This document shows, in pieces, positions 8,465 through 16,499 of a stretch of DNA of 64,000 nt. The position numbers were made by a program, and so were the translations under genes. This DNA comes from Acidobacteriota bacterium (GTDB lineage: Bacteria; Acidobacteriota; Vicinamibacteria; Vicinamibacterales; UBA2999), in NCBI GenBank assembly GCA_021730945.1, contig JAKFYH010000040.1, positions 19,244 to 83,243 of the forward strand, written 5' to 3'. The stretch's first letter is position 1; each line of letters opens with the position of its first letter. The notes under the pieces are model-generated. The model did not search any database, was not told the origin of the DNA, and worked only from the letters and a program-made list of their open reading frames with translations.

Positions 8465-9853
8465 TCAGAGGCCAGTGCCACGGGCAAGCCAGCTTCGCAG
8501 ATCGGCCAAAGCAGCGGCCACCGCGGCCGGGTGAGTCGACTGTGGGGTCTTGCGGGCCCGGACCGAGGCGGCTGCCGTCACGTGGTCCCTGACATCGTCG
8601 CCAAACAACTCGCTCGCCTGCCGCCATTCGGCCAGCGACAGGGCCTCGAAGTCGCGCCCGGAGGCGAGCAACTGGCGCACCATCGCGCCCACGACTTCGT
8701 GGGACTGGCGAAACGGCATACCGCGCGACACCAGGTAGTCGGCGACGTCGGTGGCCAGCAGCAGTCCTGCAGCCGCCTTCCCGGTACGCGCGGGATGCAG
8801 GCCGAGCTTGCCAATCACGGCGGCGGTGGCGTCGAGCGACACGGCGAGCGTGTCTTCGGAGTCAAACAGCGGCTCCTTGTCTTCCTGCAAATCCTTGTTG
8901 TAACCGGTGGGCAACCCCTTCATGGTGATCAGGAAGCCGGTGAGGTGGCCAATCACCCGGCCCGCCTTGCCCCGGACCAGTTCCAACGGATCGGGGTTCT
9001 TCTTCTGCGGCATCATGCTGCTGCCGGTGGCAGACGAGTCGGCCAGTTCGAAGAACCCGAACTCTTCACCGGTCATCAGGATGAAGTCCTCGGCGATCCG
9101 CGACAGGTGCACCATCGACAGCGAGACCGCGTGCAGGAAACTCACGGCAAAGTCACGATCGGACGAGGCGTCCATGCTGTTGGCCACCACGCGCGTGAAT
9201 CCGAGCCGCGCGGCCAACGCGGCGGTGTCGACCGCGTAGCCGGTGCCGGCGATCGCACCCGACCCGAGCGGCAGCGCATTGGCCTCGTCGCGGGCAATCT
9301 CGAGACGATGGTGGTCGCGCCGCAAGGCCGCCGCGTGACTCAGCAGGAAATGGGACACCAGGACCGGCATGGCGCGCCGCATGTGGGTGTACGACGGCAT
9401 GAGCGCGTCGCCCGCACGCTCAGCCTGGTCGGCAAACGCCGTGATGGTCGCGCGCAGTTTCTGCTGCAGTAGCGGAATGCGGCGGCGGAGATACAAACGC
9501 ATATCCAGCGACACTTGCTCGTTGCGTGACCGGCCGGTGTGCAGGCGCCGGCCGGCATCCCCCACCCGGGCCACCAGTTGCCGCTCGACGAAGCTATGCA
9601 CATCTTCGTCGTCGCCGTTGACCCACGCCGGATCGCTGCGGCCCTGGTCGAGAATCGCCGCCAGGGCATCGCCGATCGCCTTGGCGTCGGCGGCGTCGAG
9701 CACGCCGGCTTTGGCCAGCGCATCCGCCCACGCCAGGCTGCCGGTGACATCGTCTTCGAAGAGCCGGCGATCGAATGGAAAGGAGACGCCGAAGTCAAAC
9801 GCCGCCGGGTCGGGAGCGGAATCGAAACGGCCGGACCATAGATGCTGAGACAT
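8465..9853 (-). CDS. argH: argininosuccinate lyase
   Basis: 462 residues, full length for the family. It cleaves argininosuccinate to arginine and fumarate, the last step of arginine synthesis. LHTGRSRNEQVS and the signature loop GSSMMPQKKNPD, whose second serine is the catalytic base, are intact, as is the SHAAALRRDHHRL region. It is the last gene of the leftward argR-argG-argH group. The start codon at 9853 has no visible Shine-Dalgarno sequence; its upstream region is a heptamer repeat that reaches back to the argG stop. Confidence 0.96.
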   Translation of the reverse strand: MSQHLWSGRFDSAPDPAAFDFGVSFPFDRRLFEDDVTGSLAWADALAKAGVLDAADAKAIGDALAAILDQGRSDPAWVNGDDEDVHSFVERQLVARVGDAGRRLHTGRSRNEQVSLDMRLYLRRRIPLLQQKLRATITAFADQAERAGDALMPSYTHMRRAMPVLVSHFLLSHAAALRRDHHRLEIARDEANALPLGSGAIAGTGYAVDTAALAARLGFTRVVANSMDASSDRDFAVSFLHAVSLSMVHLSRIAEDFILMTGEEFGFFELADSSATGSSMMPQKKNPDPLELVRGKAGRVIGHLTGFLITMKGLPTGYNKDLQEDKEPLFDSEDTLAVSLDATAAVIGKLGLHPARTGKAAAGLLLATDVADYLVSRGMPFRQSHEVVGAMVRQLLASGRDFEALSLAEWRQASELFGDDVRDHVTAAASVRARKTPQSTHPAAVAAALADLRSWLARGTGL

Positions 9854-9868
9854 AACTGGAACTTGAGA

Positions 9869-9927
9869 GTTGAAAGTTGAAAGTTGAAAGTTGAAAGTTG
9901 AAAGTTGAACGTTGAACGTTGAACGTT
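9869..9927. repeat. 7-bp tandem repeat between argG and argH
   Basis: Eight perfect heptamers: five GTTGAAA (9869-9903) and three GTTGAAC (9904-9924), followed by GTT that runs into the argG stop codon (9926-9928). The tract fills the argG-argH junction, 15 bases from the argH start. Read on the minus strand it would encode a seven-residue period (STFNFQL). Confidence 0.9.
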
Positions 9928-10975
9928 ACGGGTTCACATGGCGGCCGACGACGCGGCAGTCGCCTTTGAATAGCTTGACACGAACCGTGCCCGACATCGT
10001 GGCCTGGGTGGTTGAGACATACGCGTCGAGGCCCGACCGCAGGCCGTCGAACCACTCGCCGCGGTCGAGCACGCCAGCATAGGCCGCCGCCACTGACGGC
10101 GCAAATCGGCCCACGCTGGCCGGCAAGATGAGGCGAGCCAGGTCGCGTCGGGCCAGGTGAAGAACAGAGGCCGCCGGCGCCTCGTGCAAGACGCGCAGCG
10201 AACTGCCGTCGCCGCGGCGCTTCACCCGGTCGAAGCGGCCGACACCGTGTTCGCCGGCAATGGTGGACAGGCTCTCGACCAACTCCGACGGCCCCATGGC
10301 GAGGCCGTTGATGGCGGTCGGCCGGCCGCGTTCGAACGTGATCTCGACCACCGCGGGACTGGCCGGTGCCTGGAGCTGGCTGCGCGTGATCAGGCAGGCG
10401 GACTCCGGGACCTCGACCGCGAGGTCGTCGGCCGGACGGCCCACCGTGCGCCCCCATACGTTGTCGTCCACGCGGCCGGCCAACGGCGCCGGCACGGCAA
10501 TCCCGAGCCGTTCGGCGTACTCGGCCGCTTGCGGCAAGGCGAGGTAATCGGCGCAACTGACCACGTCGAGCGATCGGTCGAGCGCGCGCAGAGGCTGATT
10601 GAGCCGCACGCGGTCGCGCCCGGCCGAGCCGTGCGCCACAATCGTCGCCCCTTCGATATTGGCCAGCTCCACCAGCTTCTGCGCGATCAGCGGGCGGGAG
10701 ATCGCCGTCGCCATGGGATAGAACCCCTCGGTCAGCGCGTCGGCCGCCAATACCGGCCACACGTAGTCACGTACGAACTCGTCCCGGGTGTCGAGCACGT
10801 GCGCGCGCGCCGCACCGGCCGCCAGGGCGCGGTCGCGGATCTCGGCAAGATCAGTGGACTGCCCGAGATCCACGATCACCGCCACCACGTCGACGCCATG
10901 ACGGTCGGCCAGGAACGGAATGGCGACCGACGACCGCCATCCTCCCGAATAAGCGAGCACAATTGGCTTACTCAC
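9926..10975 (-). CDS. argG: argininosuccinate synthase, divergent
   Basis: 349 residues, about 50 shorter than typical ArgG. It should join citrulline and aspartate using ATP. Family segments are clear: FVRDYVWPVL, EGFYPMATAISRPLIA, DDNVWGR. However the ATP-pyrophosphatase loop, normally AYSGGLDTS, reads AYSGGWRSS (residues 8-16), losing the Leu-Asp pair, and the usual GKGNDQVRF loop is shortened to GRDRVRL. Position between argR (4-base overlap) and argH still argues for the ArgG role. Activity with this loop is unproven. Confidence 0.85.
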   Translation of the reverse strand: MSKPIVLAYSGGWRSSVAIPFLADRHGVDVVAVIVDLGQSTDLAEIRDRALAAGAARAHVLDTRDEFVRDYVWPVLAADALTEGFYPMATAISRPLIAQKLVELANIEGATIVAHGSAGRDRVRLNQPLRALDRSLDVVSCADYLALPQAAEYAERLGIAVPAPLAGRVDDNVWGRTVGRPADDLAVEVPESACLITRSQLQAPASPAVVEITFERGRPTAINGLAMGPSELVESLSTIAGEHGVGRFDRVKRRGDGSSLRVLHEAPAASVLHLARRDLARLILPASVGRFAPSVAAAYAGVLDRGEWFDGLRSGLDAYVSTTQATMSGTVRVKLFKGDCRVVGRHVNP

Positions 10976-11421
10976 CGGGCCAGCTCCTTCAGCCGCGTCA
11001 CGACCATCAGCGCCGTCCTGGCATCACGCGCAATGATCAGGATGGTGTCATCACCGGCCAGGGTGCCCACCACTTCCGGCATCCGCAGCCGATCGATCGC
11101 CAGGCCAAGCAGTTGCGCCTGGCCCGCGCCCGTGCGGAGCACGATCAGCTGTTGCACCGGCTCGATGCTGATGAGGTATTCCGTGAGGGCCTTGGCCAGC
11201 GCGCCAAGCGCGGTGGTCTGCGGGGCCTCCTCGATTGACGCCGGCTGGTAGGCGCCATCAGAGGACCGCTTGAGTAGTCCCAACTCCTTGATGTCGCGCG
11301 AGAGCGTGGCCTGAGTCACCACAAAGCCGCGCCCGGCCAGGTGCTGACGCAACTGTTCCTGGCTGCGCACGGCTTCGTGCTCGACGACCTCGAGAATGGC
11401 GGAGAGGCGCTGGGATTTCAT
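10972..11421 (-). CDS. argR: arginine repressor
   Basis: 149 residues from the ATG at 11421; an in-frame GTG at 11451 would add ten residues. The N-terminal winged helix reads EQLRQHLAGRGFVVTQATLSRDIKELGL with the conserved SRDIKELGL recognition helix; the C-terminal domain has the arginine-binding and hexamer segment MPEVVGTLAGDDTILII. It senses arginine and should repress the divergent arg genes. The stop overlaps the argG start by four bases. No clear Shine-Dalgarno precedes either start, and ARG-box-like sequence covers the start region, which suggests autoregulation. Confidence 0.95.
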   Translation of the reverse strand: MKSQRLSAILEVVEHEAVRSQEQLRQHLAGRGFVVTQATLSRDIKELGLLKRSSDGAYQPASIEEAPQTTALGALAKALTEYLISIEPVQQLIVLRTGAGQAQLLGLAIDRLRMPEVVGTLAGDDTILIIARDARTALMVVTRLKELAR

Positions 11422-11450
11422 ACTTATACGTTCGAGTGAATCAGTATACA
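11421..11450 (-). promoter_or_regulatory. ARG-box-like half sites at the argR start
   Basis: On the minus strand TGTATACTGATTC and, further on, ACGTATAAGTATGA resemble the TGTATAAGTATTC element found by the argC promoter. They overlap the argR start codon. By similarity and place they are candidate ArgR operators; the match is by eye. Confidence 0.4.
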
Positions 11451-11481
11451 CAATGAACGCAGAAACTCCTGCAAAACAAGG

Positions 11482-11510
11482 TTGACAGGCATGAATACTC
11501 TATGTATAAG
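11482..11510 (+). promoter_or_regulatory. argC promoter
   Basis: TTGACA at 11482-11487 is a perfect -35 hexamer and TATAAG at 11505-11510 a good -10, with the ideal 17-base spacer. It points to argC, which starts 59 bases downstream of the -10. This is the strongest promoter-like sequence I found in the window. Confidence 0.75.
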
Positions 11511-11515
11511 TATTC
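11493..11515. promoter_or_regulatory. candidate ArgR operator (ARG box)
   Basis: GAATACT at 11493-11499 and AGTATTC at 11509-11515 form a perfect 7-base inverted repeat around nine AT-rich bases. The left arm sits in CATGAATA, as in known ARG boxes. It covers the spacer and -10 of the argC promoter, the expected place for repression. Confidence 0.6.
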
Positions 11516-11568
11516 CTCTGGCCGCATAGCTTTTCAGCGCGCCATGAGGAACAGGGCGAGCGAGTCAG

Positions 11569-12606
11569 ATGGACGCACAGGTGGTGAACGAGACCGAAGG
11601 AGGCCAGCAAGGTCGTCTTTCGCCGGTACGGGCCGCAGTCATTGGCGCCACCGGCTTCGCCGGCCAGGAGTTGATCCGCCTGCTCTCGCGTCACCCCCGG
11701 GCGGCCATTGCCATCGCCACCGGTTCTCAGGCCAGCAGCGCGCCGCGTCACCTCCCGGCGCTGGCCCGCATCTGGGACGGAACCGTGGTGCCGCTCGAGG
11801 CGGGACAGATCGACGCCGACGTCGCCTTCCTCGCGCTGCCGGAAGCCGCCTCGGCCGGGCTGGCCCCGGCGCTCGTTAAGTCCGGCATGCGCGTGATCGA
11901 TCTGTCGGGTGCGTTCCGGCTGCGCGACGCGGCGGCGCGGACGAAGTGGTACCCGGCGACCAGTTCCATGCCGGACGGCGTGGCGTACGGCCTCACCGAG
12001 TTCGAGTTCGAGGCCATTCGCGCCGCCAGGCTGCTCTCAAATCCAGGGTGCTATCCGACCGCCTCGCTGTTGGGACTCTTGCCGCTGCAACGAGCGGGGC
12101 TGCTGTTGCCAGGCGCCGAGATCGTGATCGACGCCAAGTCGGGCATCTCCGGTGCCGGTAAGGCGCCGTCGGATCGCACGCATTTTTCTGAGAACCACGG
12201 CAGCGTGGCCGCGTACAACCCGTTCGGCCATCGTCACGTTCCGGAGATGGAGCAGGCGCTCGGCCGGAGCGTGACCTTCGTGCCCCACCTGGTGCCACTC
12301 GACCGCGGCATCCTGTCGAGCCTCTACACGCGGCTGGTGCCGGGCACAACCCCGGCGGCCGTCACCGCGGCCTTCGCGCGGGCCTACGCCGATGCGCCGT
12401 TCGTACGGCTGACCGGCGATGCGCTCCCGGAGATCAAGCACGTCGCGCACACGAATTTCTGCGACCTCGGCTGGAAGGTGGACGAGGCTACCGGCCGGGT
12501 GTTCGTGGTCAGCGTCATCGACAACCTGGTCAAGGGCGCGGCCGGACAGGCGATCCAGAATTTCAACGTCATGTTCGGTTTCGATCAGAAGACGGGTCTG
12601 CTGTGA
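11569..12606 (+). CDS. argC: N-acetyl-gamma-glutamyl-phosphate reductase
   Basis: 345 residues. It reduces N-acetylglutamyl phosphate to the semialdehyde with NADPH, step three of arginine synthesis. GATGFAGQE (about residues 26-34) is the nucleotide-binding loop, SNPGCYPTA holds the catalytic cysteine, and HRHVPEM with the C-terminal GAAGQAIQNFN complete the family pattern. The ATG at 11569 is used; GTGs at 11581 and 11584 would also be in frame. It is first in the rightward operon and its TGA overlaps the argB GTG by four bases. Confidence 0.95.
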   Translation: MDAQVVNETEGGQQGRLSPVRAAVIGATGFAGQELIRLLSRHPRAAIAIATGSQASSAPRHLPALARIWDGTVVPLEAGQIDADVAFLALPEAASAGLAPALVKSGMRVIDLSGAFRLRDAAARTKWYPATSSMPDGVAYGLTEFEFEAIRAARLLSNPGCYPTASLLGLLPLQRAGLLLPGAEIVIDAKSGISGAGKAPSDRTHFSENHGSVAAYNPFGHRHVPEMEQALGRSVTFVPHLVPLDRGILSSLYTRLVPGTTPAAVTAAFARAYADAPFVRLTGDALPEIKHVAHTNFCDLGWKVDEATGRVFVVSVIDNLVKGAAGQAIQNFNVMFGFDQKTGLL

Positions 12607-13412
12607 AACGGCCCGTCGTATTGAAGCTCGGCGGCGAATTGCTCGAGAGCCCGGATCGGCTGGCTGCCCTGGGCAAGGTGATCAAGCAGGCCGCCAGGAA
12701 GCGGCCCCTGATCGTCGTCCACGGCGGCGGACGCGAAATCGACGCCGCCCTCGCGCAGGTCGGCATCCCCAAGCGCCAGGTCGACGGCCTGCGCGTGACC
12801 GATCCGGAAACGCTCGAGATTGTCGTGTCGGTCCTCGCCGGGTCGATCAACACGCGGTTCGTGGCCGCGATTAACGCCGCGGGTGGCCGCGCGATCGGCC
12901 TGACTGGCGCGGACGCCGGCGTCGCGCCGGTGAAGAAGGCGGCCTTGCACAAGGCCACCAGCGGCGACACGGTCGATCTGGGAATGGTGGGCACGCCGGT
13001 CACGGCCGCGGCCGCGCCGGAGCTATTGGCCGTGCTGTGCGCCGCCGGATTCGTGCCGGTGATCGCCTGCGTCAGTGCATCGAAGGAAGGACTCTTGTTC
13101 AACGTGAACGCCGACACGCTCGCCGGCAGCCTGGCCGCGCGAGTGAAAGCCAAGCGGCTGGTGATTGCCGGCGCGACCGCCGGCGTCCTCGACAAGCGCG
13201 GGCAGACCATCCCGCGGCTGAACAAGACCCATATCGCCAAGCTCGTGACCTCGGGCACCGCCAACGCCGGAATGGTCGCGAAACTCACCGCGTGCGAGGC
13301 CGCCCTCGCCGGCGCCAGCAGTGTCGTCATCATCGACGGCCGCGATGCCCGCACCATTGCCAAGGCCGTCGCGCTGGAGAAGACCAGCGCCACTTCCAGG
13401 ATTGTGAAGTAA
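12603..13412 (+). CDS. argB: acetylglutamate kinase
   Basis: 269 residues, slightly short for the amino-acid kinase fold. It phosphorylates N-acetylglutamate. VLKLGGELL at residues 6-14 and IVVHGGGREID are the phosphate-binding glycine loops; NVNADTLAGSLAA and GTANAGMVAKL match the substrate and ATP regions. The long N-terminal arginine-sensing helix of feedback-inhibited hexameric enzymes is absent, so control may be by ArgR rather than by allostery, which is inference. It starts with GTG overlapping argC by four bases and ends 2 bases before argD. Confidence 0.95.
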   Translation: MKRPVVLKLGGELLESPDRLAALGKVIKQAARKRPLIVVHGGGREIDAALAQVGIPKRQVDGLRVTDPETLEIVVSVLAGSINTRFVAAINAAGGRAIGLTGADAGVAPVKKAALHKATSGDTVDLGMVGTPVTAAAAPELLAVLCAAGFVPVIACVSASKEGLLFNVNADTLAGSLAARVKAKRLVIAGATAGVLDKRGQTIPRLNKTHIAKLVTSGTANAGMVAKLTACEAALAGASSVVIIDGRDARTIAKAVALEKTSATSRIVK

Positions 13413-13414
13413 CC

Positions 13415-14632
13415 GTGAGCGTCAACGCCCAGGCCGTCACCGCGCTCGAAGCGCGCCACGTGCTGCAAACCTATAAGCGCCAGCCCGTCGTGTTCGTTCG
13501 CGGCGAGGGCACGCGCCTGTTCGATGCCGACGGCCGCCCGTACCTGGACTTTATCTCCGGCATCGGTGTGGTGGTGCTCGGCCACGCCCATCCTGGACTG
13601 GCCGCGGTGATCGCCGAGCAGGCCAAGACGCTCGTCCACACCTCGAACCTGTACTACCACCCGCTGCAGGGACAGCTGGCTGCCCGGCTGGCCGAACTGT
13701 CCGGATTGCAGCGATCGTTCTTCTGCAACAGCGGCACGGAGGCGGTGGAGGCGTGCCTCAAGTTCGCCCGCCGCTACTGGTATTCACAGGGCGTCAAGGA
13801 CCGGACCGGCTACGTCGCCCTCGACCACGGCTTCTCGGGCCGGACCATGGGCGCGTTGTCGGTGACCGCCAATGCCCACTATCGTGACCCGTTTGGTCCG
13901 CTCATTCCCGGCGTCACGTTTGTCTCGCCCGACGACATCGCCGGGCTCGAGGCTGCCGTTACCGAATCGACCGCTGCCGTCATCGCCGAACCGATTCAGG
14001 GTGAAGGCGGCGTCCGCCCCCTGTCGCCGGAGTTCGCCGCCGCGATCGCGCGCGTCACCAGGAAGACCGGCACGCTGCTCATCGCCGACGAAATTCAGTG
14101 CGGGTTGGGCCGCACCGGCCGGCCGTTCCACTACCAGTCGCTGGGATGGACGCCTGACCTCGTGACGGTGGGCAAGGCCATCGGCTCGGGCATCCCGATC
14201 GGCGCGGCGCTGGTCGCCGAGCATGTCGCCGGGCAGATCTTCGCCGGCGATCATGGCACCACCTACGGCGGCAACCTGCTCTCCACCCGCGCGGCGCTCT
14301 ACGTGCTGGAGCAACTGGCCGCGCTGGCGCCTCACATCAGCGAGACCGGCGCACTGTTCGAACAGCAGTTGCTGGACCTGCAGCGCAAGCATCCGGTGGT
14401 CACCGCTGTGCGCGGCGCCGGGTTGATGCGCGGCCTGGAATTGTCGGTGGATGCGCAACCGGTCGCCGCCGCGGCGCTCGAAGCGGGGTTGCTGGTGAAC
14501 CGCACGGCGGAGCGCGTGGTCAGGATGCTGCCGCCGCTCACCGTCTCGGCCAGCGAGATTGCTGAGGCCATCGCCATTCTCGACAGCGCCTTGGTCGCGG
14601 TTGCGGCATCGACGGTCGAGGTGAAGGCGTGA
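13415..14632 (+). CDS. argD: acetylornithine aminotransferase
   Basis: 405 residues from the GTG at 13415; the frame stays open upstream inside argB but homology begins here. A class III PLP aminotransferase converting N-acetylglutamate semialdehyde to N-acetylornithine. FISGIGVVVLGHAHP, FFCNSGTEAVEACLK, LLIADEIQCGLGRTG (Asp that contacts the PLP nitrogen) and LVTVGKAIGSG (Schiff-base Lys) are present. The stop overlaps the next gene by four bases. Family members also act as succinyldiaminopimelate or ornithine aminotransferases, but the operon decides for ArgD. Confidence 0.95.
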   Translation: MSVNAQAVTALEARHVLQTYKRQPVVFVRGEGTRLFDADGRPYLDFISGIGVVVLGHAHPGLAAVIAEQAKTLVHTSNLYYHPLQGQLAARLAELSGLQRSFFCNSGTEAVEACLKFARRYWYSQGVKDRTGYVALDHGFSGRTMGALSVTANAHYRDPFGPLIPGVTFVSPDDIAGLEAAVTESTAAVIAEPIQGEGGVRPLSPEFAAAIARVTRKTGTLLIADEIQCGLGRTGRPFHYQSLGWTPDLVTVGKAIGSGIPIGAALVAEHVAGQIFAGDHGTTYGGNLLSTRAALYVLEQLAALAPHISETGALFEQQLLDLQRKHPVVTAVRGAGLMRGLELSVDAQPVAAAALEAGLLVNRTAERVVRMLPPLTVSASEIAEAIAILDSALVAVAASTVEVKA

Positions 14633-15219
14633 CGATGCGCATTGTGGTCGATAACGGCCCGGGAAAGGGCCGGCGTGGCGCGGCCGGCAAGCGCACCCGG
14701 ACGGCCCCGTCAGTGGCGCTCAGGCCGGCGGCCGCGGCCGACGCGCCGGCGCTGCATGCGTTGATCGCCGCGCACCTGGAAGAGGGCCGGTTGTTGCCGC
14801 GCACCCTGAGTGAACTGGCCGATCACGCCCATCGCTTCACGGTCGCCGTGCAGGACGAGCAGATCGTCGGCTGCGCCGAGCTGGCGCCATTGTCGGGCGC
14901 CATCGCCGAAGTTCGCTCGCTGGTTGTCAGTCGCGAGGCCCGCCACTCGGGATTGGGACAGCGAATGGTGGAGGAACTGGGACGGCGGGCGCGCCGCGAG
15001 GGGTTCGCGCGCCTGTGCGCGTTCGCCCACGACCCCCGGTTCTTTGTCCGGTTGGGTTTCTCGATCGTGCCGCACACCTGGGTGCCCGAGAAAATCTCGC
15101 ACGACTGCCACTCCTGTCCGCTGTTCCGCAATTGCGGGCAGTACGCCATCGTCCTCGACCTGGAACGGGCCCAGGCCGGCGCAGCGGCCGGCACCGCCCT
15201 GGTGAACCGTCATGGCTGA
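14629..15219 (+). CDS. argA: N-acetylglutamate synthase, short GNAT type
   Basis: 196 residues, far shorter than the classical 440-residue ArgA because there is no kinase-like domain. The GNAT core shows VRSLVVSREARHSGLGQRMVEEL, with the acetyl-CoA loop HSGLGQ. The C-terminal CHSCPLFRNC segment followed by GQYAIVLDL is typical of short stand-alone N-acetylglutamate synthases. It primes the pathway, with ArgJ recycling the acetyl group. It overlaps argD by four bases and argJ by eight. The first 25 residues are basic and may be a spurious extension; an in-frame ATG lies two codons in. Confidence 0.85.
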   Translation: MTMRIVVDNGPGKGRRGAAGKRTRTAPSVALRPAAAADAPALHALIAAHLEEGRLLPRTLSELADHAHRFTVAVQDEQIVGCAELAPLSGAIAEVRSLVVSREARHSGLGQRMVEELGRRARREGFARLCAFAHDPRFFVRLGFSIVPHTWVPEKISHDCHSCPLFRNCGQYAIVLDLERAQAGAAAGTALVNRHG

Positions 15220-16423
15220 GCTGCACGTGATTGCCGGCGGGATCACCGCACCGGCCGGCTTCCGCGCCAGCGGCCTGCACTGCGGCATCAAGGCGAGCGG
15301 CAAGCCTGACCTGGCGCTGGTCGTGAGTGATGCGCCGGCGCAGGCCGCCGGGGTCTTCACGCTCAACCTGGCCAAGGCGGCACCGCTCGTCGTCTGCGAA
15401 GAGCACCTGGCCGCCACCGGTGGGCGCGCCCACGCCATCATCACCAACAGCGGATGCGCCAATGCCTGCACCGGACCTCAGGGCATGGCCGACGCACGGG
15501 AGATGGCGGCACTGACGGCAGCGGCGATCGGCTGTGACGCCCGGCAGGTCCTGGTCGCCTCGACCGGCGTGATCGGCGTCAACCTGAAGATGGACAAGCT
15601 GCGGGCCGGCATCCCACAGGCCGCCGCCGCGCTCAGTGCCGATGGCGGCGCCGACGCCGCCCGAGGAATCATGACCACCGACCCGTTCCCCAAGGAGTAC
15701 GCGGTCGAAGTGCGCACCGACATCGGCACCTTCCGGGTCGGCGGCATGGCCAAGGGCTCGGGCATGATCGAACCGCGCATGGCCACCATGCTCGGGTACC
15801 TGACGACCGATGCGACGGTCGATCCGGTCACGCTCGCGCGCGCGGTGTCAGACGCCTCGCGCTTCACCTTCAATGCGATCACCGTCGACGGCGAGCCGTC
15901 GACCAACGACTGCGTCCTCGCACTGGCCAACGGCGCCAGCGGCGTCGAGATTACCGAGGATCTGTACCCGGTCCTGTTCGAGGCGTTCCGGACGGTGGCC
16001 CACGCGCTGGCGATCGGCATCGTGCGCGGCGGTGAAGGCGCCACCAAGCTGATTGCCATCACCGCCGCCGGCGCGGCTTCCGACGCCGATGCCTGGATGG
16101 CGGCGCGGGCCATTGCCAACTCGCCGCTGGTCAAGACCGCGGTTCACGGCGGCGACCCCAACTGGGGCCGGCTGGTGGCGGCCGCCGGACGCTCGGGCGC
16201 GGCGTTCGTGCTCGACCATGCGCGGGTCCAGATTGGCTCGCTGGTGTTATTCGAGGACGGACGGCCGTTCGATGAACGGGCGCCGCAGGCGGCTGAGTAC
16301 CTGGCCGGCACGGACCTGGCGATCGAGGTCAATCTCGGCACGGGTGGTTCACACACCGCAACCGTATGGACGTGTGACCTGTCGGCCGAGTACGTAAGAA
16401 TCAACGCCGAGTACCGTACCTGA
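15212..16423 (+). CDS. argJ: bifunctional glutamate N-acetyltransferase / amino-acid acetyltransferase
   Basis: 403 residues. It transfers acetyl from N-acetylornithine to glutamate, making the pathway cyclic. NSGCANACTG forms the oxyanion region; KGSGMIEPRMATMLGYL holds the self-cleavage site, with Thr192 as the nucleophile exposed when the precursor splits into alpha and beta chains. VHGGDPNWGR and the C-terminal VRINAEYRT are also conserved. Since argA and argJ lie side by side and no argE is seen, ArgJ probably supplies ornithine while ArgA tops up acetylglutamate. Eight-base overlap with argA. Confidence 0.96.
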   Translation: MAELHVIAGGITAPAGFRASGLHCGIKASGKPDLALVVSDAPAQAAGVFTLNLAKAAPLVVCEEHLAATGGRAHAIITNSGCANACTGPQGMADAREMAALTAAAIGCDARQVLVASTGVIGVNLKMDKLRAGIPQAAAALSADGGADAARGIMTTDPFPKEYAVEVRTDIGTFRVGGMAKGSGMIEPRMATMLGYLTTDATVDPVTLARAVSDASRFTFNAITVDGEPSTNDCVLALANGASGVEITEDLYPVLFEAFRTVAHALAIGIVRGGEGATKLIAITAAGAASDADAWMAARAIANSPLVKTAVHGGDPNWGRLVAAAGRSGAAFVLDHARVQIGSLVLFEDGRPFDERAPQAAEYLAGTDLAIEVNLGTGGSHTATVWTCDLSAEYVRINAEYRT

Positions 16424-16499
16424 ATTCAACAGGAGCCCAGGAGGTAAGGAGTTAATTCTTTCTCCTGATCTTCTGGCCTCCTGTCTTGTAAGGACAGCC
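16424..16499 (+). promoter_or_regulatory. argJ-argF spacer with purine/pyrimidine dyad
   Basis: The spacer contains CAGGAGG and GGAG elements on the left and CTCC and CCTCCTG on the right, able to fold into a long imperfect hairpin. AAGGA at 16490-16494 then gives argF a good ribosome binding site. This may be an attenuating structure or simply a dispersed repeat; a related purine/pyrimidine dyad lies near 59009-59050. Confidence 0.4.

Noticed and set aside
13037..13414. N-terminal extension of argD inside argB
   Set aside because: Homology starts after the GTG at 13415, two bases past the argB stop; the extension is argB in another frame.
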